Source of the DNA: Climacium dendroides
Taxonomy: Eukaryota; Streptophyta; Bryopsida; Hypnales; Climaciaceae
Direction of reading: 5' to 3'
Assembly (NCBI GenBank): GCA_950106755.1
Contig: CATNNA010000005.1
Location: forward strand, 310,001 to 374,000
Length of the DNA stretch: 64,000 bases
A program made the position numbers and the translations under genes. The notes under the pieces are model-generated. The model worked only from the letters and a program-made list of their open reading frames with translations, had not been told where the DNA came from and did not search any database. Below are positions 53,803 through 64,000 of the stretch, one piece after another (position 1 is the first letter of the stretch; every line of letters begins with the position of its first letter).

Positions 53803-54900
53803 GAATTTGGAGGCAATGTGTGACAAATTCAACAAAATGGTATTTGGCTTGCCTTGTACTTTGAGAGCAACCATCATTTCAATCCTCATACACAATGCCC
53901 GTATGAAAATGAAAGCATGAAAACGTGATAACTGCAAATGTTGTAAGATACCATTTTGAAATTATTTGTAACAACTTATTTTATGGTGCCCATTGGAAAG
54001 GAATGCGTGAGAATTTCAAAAAGAAATCGACGACTTGCCTTGTACTTTGACGCCCAAACTTCAAATCTCATGCACATTGCACGTAAAAATAGGAAAGCAA
54101 AGCAATGTGGAAGTTGCCAATGCTCCAAGCCTTCCTTTTCATGTTGGAAATTGGTAATTCAAGGTCAAGAATTTGGAGGCAATGCGTGACAAATTCAACA
54201 AAATAGTATTTGGCTTGCCTTGTACTATGAGGGCCACCATCATTTCAATCCTCATACACAATGCCCGTATGAAAATGAAAACAAGGAAACGTGATAACTG
54301 CAAATGTTGCAAGATATCATTTTGAAATTATTTGTAACAACTTATTTTATGGTGTCCATTGGAAAGGAATGCGTGAGAATTTCAAAAAGAAATCGACGAC
54401 TTGCCTTGTACTTTGACGCCCAAACTTCAAATCTCATGCACATTGCACGTAAAAATAGGAAAGCAAAGCAATGTGGAAGTTGCCAATGCTCCAAGCCTTC
54501 CTTTTCATGTTGGAAATTGGTAATTCAAGGTCAAGAATTTGGAGGCAATGTGTGACAAATTCAACAAAATGGTATCTGGCTTGCCTTGTACTTTGAGAGC
54601 AACCATCATTTCAATCCTCATACACAATGCCCGTATGAAAATGAAAGCATGAAAACGTGATAAATGCAAATGTTGTAAGATACCATTTTGAAATTATTTG
54701 TAACAACTTATTTTATGGTGTCCATTGGAAAGGAATGCGTGAGAATTTCAAAAAGAAATCGACGACTTGCCTTGTACTTTGACGCCCAAACTTCAAATCT
54801 CATGCACATTGCACGTAAAAATAGGAAAGCAAAGCAATGTGGAAGTTGCCAATGCTCCAAGCCTTCCTTTTCATGTTGGAAATTGGTAATTCAAGGTCAA
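53803..54900. repeat. Partial third copy of higher-order repeat R (units 148-150)
   Basis: Units 148-150 repeat the T187C unit (53,989), the T59A cluster unit and the T42C unit. T187C lies 1,830 bp (five units) after the previous one, not six. The T180G-bearing first unit of the pattern has been lost or replaced: unit 147 has T42C and lacks T180G. The order then decays. Confidence 0.75.
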
Positions 54901-56174
54901 GAATTTGGAGGCAATGTGTGACAAATTCAACAAAATGGTATCTGGCTTGCCTTGTACTTTGAGAGCAACCATCATTTCAATCCTCATACACAATGCCCGT
55001 ATGAAAATGAAAGCATGAAAACGTGATAAATGCAAATGTTGTAAGATACCATTTTGAAATTATTTGTAACAACTTATTTTATGGTGTCCATTGGAAAGGA
55101 ATGCGTGAGAATTTCAAAAAGAAATCGACGACTTGCCTTGTACTTTGACGCCCAAACTTCAAATCTCATGCACATTGCACGTAAAAATAGGAAAGCAAAG
55201 CAATGTGGAAGTTGCCAATGCTCCAAGCCTTCCTTTTCATGTTGGAAATTGGTAATTCAAGGTCAAGAATTTGGAGGCAATGCGTGACAAATTCAACAAA
55301 ATAGTATTTGGCTTGCCTTGTACTTTGGGGGCCACCATCATTTCAATCCTCATACACAATGCCCGTATGAAAATGAAAACAAGGAAACGTGATAACTGCA
55401 AATGTTGCAAGATATCATTTTGAAATTATTTGTAACAACTTATTTTATGGTGTCCATTGGAAAGGAATGCGTGAGAATTTCAAAAAGAAATCGACGACTT
55501 GCCTTGTACTTTGACGCCCAAACTTCAAATCTCATGCACATTGCACGTAAAAATAGGAAAGCAAAGCAATGTGGAAGTTGCCAATGCTCCAAGCCTTCCT
55601 TTTCATGTTGGAAATTGGTAATTCAAGGTCAAGAATTTGGAGGCAATGCGTGACAAATTCAACAAAATAGTATTTGGCTTGCCTTGTACTATGAGGGCCA
55701 CCATCATTTCAATCCTCATACACAATGCCCGTATGAAAATGAAAACAAGGAAACGTGATAACTGCAAATGTTGCAAGATATCATTTTGAAATTATTTGTA
55801 ACAACTTATTTTATGGTGTCCATTGGAAAGGAATGCGTGAGAATTTCAAAAAGAAATCGACGACTTGCCTTGTACTTTGACGCCCAAACTTCAAATCTCA
55901 TGCACATTGCACGTAAAAATAGGAAAGCAAAGCAATGTGGAAGTTGCCAATGCTCCAAGCCTTCCTTTTCATGTTGGAAATTGGTAATTCAAGGTCAAGA
56001 ATTTGGAGGCAATGTGTGACAAATTCAACAAAATGGTATTTGGCTTGCCTTGTACTTTGAAAGCAACCATCATTTCAATCCGCATACACAATGCCCGTAT
56101 GAAAATGAAAGCATGAAAACGTGATAAATGCAAATGTTGTAAGATACCATTTTGAAATTATTTGTAACAACTTA

Positions 56175-57462
56175 TTTGATGGTGTCCATTGGAAAGGAAT
56201 GCGTGAGAATTTCAAAAAGAAATCGACGACTTGCCTTGTACTTTGACGCCCAAACTTCAAATCTCATGCACATTGCACGTAAAAATAGGAAAGCAAAGCA
56301 ATGTGGAAGTTGCCAATGCTCCAAGCCTTCCTTTTCATGTTGGAAATTGGTAATTCAAGGTCAAGAATTTGGAGGCAATGCGTGACAAATTCAACAAAAT
56401 AGTATTTGGCTTGCCTTGTACTTTGGGGGCCACCATCATTTCAATCCTCATACACAATGCCCGTATGAAAATGAAAACAAGGAAACGTGATAACTGCAAA
56501 TGTTGCAAGATATCATTTTGAAATTATTTGTAACAACTTATTTTATGGTGTCCATTGGAAAGGAATGCGTGAGAATTTCAAAAAGAAATCGACGACTTGC
56601 CTTGTACTTTGACGCCCAAACTTCAAATCTCATGCACATTGCACGTAAAAATAGGAAAGCAAAGCAATGTGGAAGTTGCCAATGCTCCAAGCCTTCCTTT
56701 TCATGTTGGAAATTGGTAATTCAAGGTCAAGAATTTGGAGGCAATGCGTGACAAATTCAACAAAATGGTATTTGGCTTGCCTTGTACTTTGAGAGCAACC
56801 ATCATTTCAATCCTTATACACAATGCCCGTATGAAAATGAAAGCATGAAAACGTGATAAATGCAAATGTTGTAAGATACCATTTTGAAATTCTTTGTAAC
56901 AACTTATTTTATGGTGTCCATTGGAAAGGAATGCGTGAGAATTTCAAAAAGAAATCGACGACTTGCCTTGTACTTTGACGCCCAAACTTCAAATCTCATG
57001 CACATTGCACGTAAAAATAGGAAAGCAAAGCAATGTGGAAGTTGCCAATGCTCCAAGCCTTCCTTTTCATGTTGGAAATTGGTAATTCAAGGTCAAGAAT
57101 TTGGAGGCAATGTGTGACAAATTCAACAAAATGGTATCTGGCTTGCCTTGTACTTTGAGAGCAACCATCATTTCAATCCTCATACACAATGCCCGTATGA
57201 AAATGAAAGCATGAAAACGTGATAACTGCAAATGTTGTAAGATACCATTTTGAAATTATTTGTAACAACTTATTTTATGGTGTCCATTGGAAAGGAATGC
57301 GTGAGAATTTCAAAAAGAAATCGACGACTTGCCTTGTACTTTGACGCCCAAACTTCAAATCTCATGCACATTGCACGTAAAAATAGGAAAGCAAAGCAAT
57401 GTGGAAGTTGCCAATGCTCCAAGCCTTCCTTTTCATGTTGGAAATTGGTAATTCAAGGTCAA
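56175..57462. repeat. Duplicated block with 4-unit offset, copy 1
   Basis: Order is: a T180G half unit; an A62G cluster unit; a unit with C17 kept, A37G, C84T plus C85T and A162C (56,892); then T42C with A130C. It recurs 1,464 bp later. Just upstream, unit 154 has a private G63A. Confidence 0.7.
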
Positions 57463-57638
57463 GAATTTGGAGGCAATGTGTGACAAATTCAACAAAATGG
57501 TATCTGGCTTGCCTTGTACTTTGAGAGCAACCATCATTTCAATCCTCATACACAATGCCCGTATGAAAATGAAAGCATGAAAACGTGATAAATGCAAATG
57601 TTGTAAGATACCATTTTGAAATTATTTGTAACAACTTA

Positions 57639-58926
57639 TTTGATGGTGTCCATTGGAAAGGAATGCGTGAGAATTTCAAAAAGAAATCGACGACTTGCCT
57701 TGTACTTTGACGCCCAAACTTCAAATCTCATGCACATTGCACGTAAAAATAGGAAAGCAAAGCAATGTGGAAGTTGCCAATGCTCCAAGCCTTCCTTTTC
57801 ATGTTGGAAATTGGTAATTCAAGGTCAAGAATTTGGAGGCAATGCGTGACAAATTCAACAAAATAGTATTTGGCTTGCCTTGTACTTTGGGGGCCACCAT
57901 CATTTCAATCCTCATATACAATGCCCGTATGAAAATGAAAACAAGGAAACGTGATAACTGCAAATGTTGCAAGATATCATTTTGAAATTATTTGTAACAA
58001 CTTATTTTATGGTGTCCATTGGAAAGGAATGCGTGAGAATTTCAAAAAGAAATCGACGACTTGCCTTGTACTTTGACGCCCAAACTTCAAATCTCATGCA
58101 CATTGCACGTAAAAATAGGAAAGCAAAGCAATGTGGAAGTTGCCAATGCTCCAAGCCTTCCTTTTCATGTTGGAAATTGGTAATTCAAGGTCAAGAATTT
58201 GGAGGCAATGCGTGACAAATTCAACAAAATGGTATTTGGCTTGCCTTGTACTTTGAGAGCAACCATCATTTCAATCCTTATACACAATGCCCGTATGAAA
58301 ATGAAAGCATGAAAACGTGATAAATGCAAATGTTGTAAGATACCATTTTGAAATTCTTTGTAACAACTTATTTTATGGTGTCCATTGGAAAGGAATGCGT
58401 GAGAATTTCAAAAAGAAATCGACGACTTGCCTTGTACTTTGACGCCCAAACTTCAAATCTCATGCACATTGCACGTAAAAATAGGAAAGCAAAGCAATGT
58501 GGAAGTTGCCAATGCTCCAAGCCTTCCTTTTCATGTTGGAAATTGGTAATTCAAGGTCAAGAATTTGGAGGCAATGTGTGACAAATTCAACAAAATGGTA
58601 TCTGGCTTGCCTTGTACTTTGAGAGCAACCATCATTTCAATCCTCATACACAATGCCCGTATGAAAATGAAAGCATGAAAACGTGATAACTGCAAATGTT
58701 GTAAGATACCATTTTGAAATTATTTGTAACAACTTATTTTATGGTGTCCATTGGAAAGGAATGCGTGAGAATTTCAAAAAGAAATCGACGACTTGCCTTG
58801 TACTTTGACGCCCAAACTTCAAATCTCATGCACATTGCACGTAAAAATAGGAAAGCAAAGCAATGTGGAAGTTGCCAATGCTCCAAGCCTTCCTTTTCAT
58901 GTTGGAAATTGGGAATTCAAGGTCAA
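57639..58926. repeat. Duplicated block with 4-unit offset, copy 2
   Basis: This matches 56,175-57,462 at an offset of 1,464 bp, with A162C at 58,356 and the same rare C85T. Private changes are C89T in unit 159 and T353G at 58,913. A third A162C at 59,088 lies on a cluster-type unit, so that variant has moved to another haplotype. Confidence 0.7.
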
Positions 58927-60390
58927 GAATTTGGAGGCAATGCGTGACAAATTCAACAAAATAGTATTTGGCTTGCCTTGTACTTTGGGGGCCACCATCA
59001 TTTCAATCCTCATACACAATGCCCGTATGAAAATGAAAACAAGGAAACGTGATAACTGCAAATGTTGCAAGATATGATTTTGAAATTCTTTGTAACAACT
59101 TATTTTATGGTGTCCATTGGAAAGGAATGCGTGAGAATTTCAAAAAGAAATCGACGACTTGCCTTGTACTTTGACGCCCAAACTTCAAATCTCATGCACA
59201 TTGCACGTAAAAATAGGAAAGCAAAGCAATGTGGAAGTTGCCAATGCTCCAAGCCTTCCTTTTCATGTTGGAAATTGGTAATTCAAGGTCAAGAATTTGG
59301 AGGCAATGTGTGACAAATTCAACAAAATGGTATCTGGCTTGCCTTGTACTTTGAGAGCAACCATCATTTCAATCCTCATACACAATGCCCGTATGAAAAT
59401 GAAAGCATGAAAACGTGATAACTGCAAATGTTGTAAGATACCATTTTGAAATTATTTGTAACAACTTATTTTATGGTGTCCATTGGAAAGGAATGCGTGA
59501 GAATTTCAAAAAGAAATCGACGACTTGCCTTGTACTTTGACGCCCAAACTTCAAATCTCATGCACATTGCACGTAAAAATAGGAAAGCAAAGCAATGTGG
59601 AAGTTGCCAATGCTCCAAGCCTTCCTTTTCATGTTGGAAATTGGTAATTCAAGGTCAAGAATTTGGAGGCAATGCGTGACAAATTCAACAAAATAGTATT
59701 TGGCTTGCCTTGTACTTTGGGGGCCACCATCATTTCAATCCTCATACACAATGCCCGTATGAAAATGAAAACAAGGAAACGTGATAACTGCAAATGTTGC
59801 AAGATATGATTTTGAAATTATTTGTAACAACTTATTTTATGGTGTCCATTGGAAAGGAATGCGTGAGAATTTCAAAAAGAAATCGACGACTTGCCTTGTA
59901 CTTTGACGCCCAAACTTCAAATCTCATGCACATTGCACGTAAAAATAGGAAAGCAAAGCAATGTGGAAGTTGCCAATGCTCCAAGCCTTCCTTTTCATGT
60001 TGGAAATTGGTAATTCAAGGTCAAGAATTTGGAGGCAATGGGTGACAAATTCAACAAAATAGTATTTGGCTTGCCTTGTACTTTGGGGGCCACCATCATT
60101 TCAATCCTCATACACAATGCCCGTATGAAAATGAAAACAAGGAAACGTGATAACTGCAAATGTTGTAAGATACCATTTTGAAATTATTTGTAACAACTTA
60201 TTTTATGGTGTCCATTGGAAAGGAATGCGTGAGAATTTCAAAAAGAAATCGACGACTTGCCTTGTACTTTGACGCCCAAACTTCAAATCTCATGCACATT
60301 GCACGTAAAAATAGGAAAGCAAAGCAATGTGGAAGTTGCCAATGCTCCAAGCCTTCCTTTTCATGTTGGAAATTGGTAATTCAAGGTCAA

Positions 60391-61488
60391 GAATTTGGAG
60401 GCAATGCTAGACAAATTCAACAAAATAGTATTTGGCTTGCCTTGTACTTTGAGGGTCACCATCATTTCAATCCCCTTACACAATGCCCGTATGAAAATGA
60501 AAGCATGAAAACGTGATAAATGCAAATGTTGTAAGATACCATTTTGAAATTATTTGTAACAACTTATTTTATGGTGTCCATTGGAAAGGAATGCGTGAGA
60601 ATTTCAAAAAGAAATCAACGACTTGCCTTGTACTTTGACGCCCAAACTTCAAATCTCATGCACATTGCACGTAAAAATAGGAAAGCAAAGCAATGTGGAA
60701 GTTGCCAATGCTCCAAGCCTTCCTTTTCATGTTGGAAATTGGTAATTCAAGGTCAAGAATTTGGAGGCAATGTGTGACAAATTCAACAAAATGGTATTTG
60801 GCTTGCCTTGTACTTTGAGAGCAACCATCATTTCAATCCTCATACACAATGCCCGTATGAAAATGAAAGCATGAAAACGTGATAAATGCAAATGTTGTAA
60901 GATACCATTTTGAAATTATTTGTAACAACTTATTTTATGGTGTCCATTGGAAAGGAATGCGTGAGAATTTCAAAAAGAAATCGACGACTTGCCTTGTACT
61001 TTGACGCCCAAACTTCAAATCTCATGCACATTGCACGTAAAAATAGGAAAGCAAAGCAATGTGGAAGTTGCCAATGCTCCAAGCCTTCCTTTTCATGTTG
61101 GAAATTGGTAATTCAAGGTCAAGAATTTGGAGGCAATGCTAGACAAATTCAACAAAATGGTATTTGGCTTGCCTTGTACTTTGAGAGCAACCATCATTTC
61201 AATCCTCATACACAATGCCCGTATGAAAATGAAAGCATGAAAACGTGATAAATGCAAATGTTGTAAGATACCATTTTGAAATTATTTGTAACAACTTATT
61301 TTATGGTGTCCATTGGAAAGGAATGCGTGAGAATTTCAAAAAGAAATCGACGACTTGCCTTGTACTTTGACGCCCAAACTTCAAATCTCATGCACATTGC
61401 ACGTAAAAATAGGAAAGCAAAGCAATGTGGAAGTTGCCAATGCTCCAAGCCTTCCTTTTCATGTTGGAAATTGGTAATTCAAGGTCAA
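60391..61488. repeat. Units 166-168, two with the triplet change GTG to TAG at 18-20
   Basis: At 60,408-60,410 and 61,140-61,142 the usual gcgtgac reads gctagac, a double substitution G18T/T19A found nowhere else in the window. The two carriers are two units apart and lie on different downstream backgrounds: A37 with C66T/C84/T86 in unit 166, and A37G with G64A/C67A in unit 168. This suggests transfer of a short tract rather than copying of a whole unit. Confidence 0.7.
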
Positions 61489-64000
61489 GAATTTGGAGGC
61501 AATGCGTGACAAATTCAACAAAATAGTATTTGGCTTGCCTTGTACTTTGGGGGCCACCATCATTTCAATCCTCATACACAATGCCCGTATGAAAATGAAA
61601 ACAAGGAAACGTGATAACTGCAAATGTTGTAAGATACCATTTTGAAATTATTTGTAACAACTTATTTTATGGTGTCCATTGGAAAGGAATGCGTGAGAAT
61701 TTCAAAAAGAAATCGACGACTTGCCTTGTACTTTGACGCCCAAACTTCAAATCTCATGCACATTGCACGTAAAAATAGGAAAGCAAAGCAATGTGGAAGT
61801 TGCCAATGCTCCAAGCCTTCCTTTTCATGTTGGAAATTGGTAATTCAAGGTCAAGAATTTGGAGGCAATGTGTGACAAATTCAACAAAATGGTATTTGGC
61901 TTGCCTTGTACTTTGAGAGCAACCATCATTTCAATCCTCATACACAATGCCCGTATGAAAATGAAAGCATGAAAACGTGATAAATGCAAATGTTGTAAGA
62001 TACCATTTTGAAATTATTTGTAACAACTTATTTTATGGTGTCCATTGGAAAGGAATGCGTGAGAATTTCAAAAAGAAATCGACGACTTGCCTTGTACTTT
62101 GACGCCCAAACTTCAAATCTCATGCACATTGCACGTAAAAATAGGAAAGCAAAGCAATGTGGAAGTTGCCAATGCTCCAAGCCTTCCTTTTCATGTTGGA
62201 AATTGGTAATTCAAGGTCAAGAATTTGGAGGCAATGTGTGACAAATTCAACAAAATGGTATTTGGCTTGCCTTGTACTTTGAGAGCAACCATCATTTCAA
62301 TCCTCATACACAATGCCCGTATGAAAATGAAAGCATGAAAACGTGATAAATGCAAATGTTGTAAGATACCATTTTGAAATTATTTGTAACAACTTATTTT
62401 ATGGTGTCCATTGGAAAGGAATGCGTGAGAATTTCAAAAAGAAATCAACGACTTGCCTTGTACTTTGACGCCCAAACTTCAAATCTCATGCACATTGCAC
62501 GTAAAAATAGGAAAGCAAAGCAATGTGGAAGTTGCCAATGCTCCAAGCCTTCCTTTTCATGTTGGAAATTGGTAATTCAAGGTCAAGAATTTGGAGGCAA
62601 TGTGTGACAAATTCAACAAAATGGTATCTGGCTTGCCTTGTACTTTGAGAGCAACCATCATTTCAATCCTCATACACAATGCCCGTATGAAAATGAAAGC
62701 ATGAAAACGTGATAAATGCAAATGTTGTAAGATACCATTTTGAAATTATTTGTAACAACTTATTTTATGGTGTCCATTGGAAAGGAATGCGTGAGAATTT
62801 CAAAAAGAAATCGACGACTTGCCTTGTACTTTGACGCCCAAACTTCAAATCTCATGCACATTGCACGTAAAAATAGGAAAGCAAAGCAATGTGGAAGTTG
62901 CCAATGCTCCAAGCCTTCCTTTTCATGTTGGAAATTGGTAATTCAAGGTCAAGAATTTGGAGGCAATGTGTGACAAATTCAACAAAATGGTATTTGGCTT
63001 GCCTTGTACTTTGAGAGCAACCATCATTTCAATCCTCATACACAATGCCCGTATGAAAATGAAAGCATGAAAACGTGATAAATGCAAATGTTGTAAGATA
63101 CCATTTTGAAATTATTTGTAACAACTTATTTTATGGTGTCCATTGGAAAGGAATGCGTGAGAATTTCAAAAAGAAATCGACGACTTGCCTTGTACTTTGA
63201 CGCCCAAACTTCAAATCTCATGCACATTGCACGTAAAAATAGGAAAGCAAAGCAATGTGGAAGTTGCCAATGCTCCAAGCCTTCCTTTTCATGTTGGAAA
63301 TTGGTAATTCAAGGTCAAGAATTTGGAGGCAATGTGTGACAAATTCAACAAAATGGTATTTGGCTTGCCTTGTACTTTGAGAGCAACCATCATTTCAATC
63401 CTCATACACAATGCCCGTATGAAAATGAAAGCATGAAAACGTGATAAATGCAAATGTTGTAAGATACCATTTTGAAATTATTTGTAACAACTTATTTTAT
63501 GGTGTCCATTGGAAAGGAATGCGTGAGAATTTCAAAAAGAAATCGACGACTTGCCTTGTACTTTGACGCCCAAACTTCAAATCTCATGCACATTGCACGT
63601 AAAAATAGGAAAGCAAAGCAATGTGGAAGTTGCCAATGCTCCAAGCCTTCCTTTTCATGTTGGAAATTGGTAATTCAAGGTCAAGAATTTGGAGGCAATG
63701 TGTGACAAATTCAACAAAATGGTATCTGGCTTGCCTTGTACTTTGAGAGCAACCATCATTTCAATCCTCATACACAATGCCCGTATGAAAATGAAAGCAT
63801 GAAAACGTGATAAATGCAAATGTTGTAAGATACCATTTTGAAATTATTTGTAACAACTTATTTTATGGTGTCCATTGGAAAGGAATGCGTGCGAATTTCA
63901 AAAAGAAATCGACGACTTGCCTTGTACTTTGACGCCCAAACTTCAAATCTCATGCACATTGCACGTAAAAATAGGAAAGCAAAGCAATGTGGAAGTTGCC
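61489..64000. repeat. Right-end zone: units 169-175, near-uniform right haplotype
   Basis: Unit 169 is an A62G cluster unit with T142. From unit 170 on, all units have C17T, A37G, G64A, C67A, T84/A86 and G113/T116/A118, differing only at T42C (62,628 and 63,726), G227A (62,447) and A209C (63,889). The array continues past the window edge, where the last unit is cut at position 316 of 366. Confidence 0.75.

Larger units (their letters stand above)
1..64000. repeat. Satellite DNA array, 366-bp unit, about 175 head-to-tail copies
   Basis: The whole window is a direct tandem repeat. The same landmark (gaatttggaggcaatg) opens every unit at 1, 367, 733 and so on to 63,685, always 366 bases apart, so there is no net insertion or deletion over 174 full units. 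Units usually differ from neighbours at only a few to about fifteen positions. All copies share one orientation, and no transposon, gene, microsatellite or unique sequence interrupts the array. Both ends of the window lie inside the array, so its true length is unknown. Substitutions at CpG sites suggest a genome with cytosine methylation. Known behaviour of such arrays is heterochromatin or centromere formation. Which role applies here, and in which species, cannot be told from the sequence. Confidence 0.98.

Noticed and set aside
58793..59077. 94-codon frame in a third frame
   Set aside because: It exists only because of the single T353G change at 58,913 and crosses the unit boundary. No support for coding.
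1..64000. CRISPR array
   Set aside because: There are direct repeats, but the 'spacers' are themselves the same repeat. There is no short repeat with unique spacers, leader or cas genes.
1..64000. Nested transposons, tRNA or rRNA genes
   Set aside because: The 366-bp phase is never interrupted, so there is no room for an insertion. No unit segment resembles a tRNA, 5S box A/C promoter or terminal repeat.
1..64000. Assignment to a named plant or animal satellite family
   Set aside because: Compared from memory, it does not resemble the Arabidopsis 178-bp, maize knob 180-bp, rice CentO or primate alpha satellites. No database search was possible, so no name is given.

Overview
This 64-kb window is one uninterrupted tandem satellite array. 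Nothing in it looks like a host gene, RNA gene, transposon or other unique sequence. The repeat unit is 366 bp, about 38% G+C by hand count. Landmarks recur every 366 bases with no phase slip, giving 174 complete units plus 316 bases of a 175th. All differences seen between units are base substitutions. Units are numbered here from position 1, so unit n starts at 1+366(n-1); variant names such as C204T use the position inside the unit.

Each unit is a diverged dimer of two subunits of about 187 bp (A) and 179 bp (B). They share a 17-bp box, a 9-bp box and a common layout. A subunit near 183 bp matches nucleosomal repeat length, so the unit would span two nucleosomes. Array scale, homogeneity, dimeric and higher-order structure, and C-to-T changes at CpG sites all point to a eukaryotic nuclear heterochromatic satellite (centromeric, pericentromeric or subtelomeric). 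A plant is my best guess, but I do not recognise the family and cannot name the organism.

Layout: (1) 1-11,712, the oldest-looking unit types alternating in twos and threes; (2) 11,713-18,300, three tandem copies of a 6-unit (2,196-bp) higher-order repeat; (3) 18,301-24,156, a mixed zone; (4) 24,157-32,940, shifting 3-, 5- and 4-unit higher-order repeats marked by T177A and C204G; (5) 32,575-39,894, mostly units with the G113A/T116A/A118G cluster; (6) 39,895-49,044, a mixed zone where a new haplotype (C17T, A37G, G64A, C67A) enters at about 42.8 kb, with a 7-unit-offset duplication; (7) 49,045-54,900, a 6-unit higher-order repeat in two full copies plus a shortened third; (8) 54,901-64,000, a 4-unit duplication and then near-uniform right-end haplotype units.

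The most notable signals are the strong asymmetry of variation (39 variable positions read by eye in subunit A against 8 in B, with an 82-bp stretch showing none), a conserved imperfect hairpin in B whose only common variant adds a base pair, and clear records of unequal exchange and gene conversion. A short reading frame is open in every unit, but it is most simply a by-product of homogenisation. I found no new genetic system beyond the satellite.
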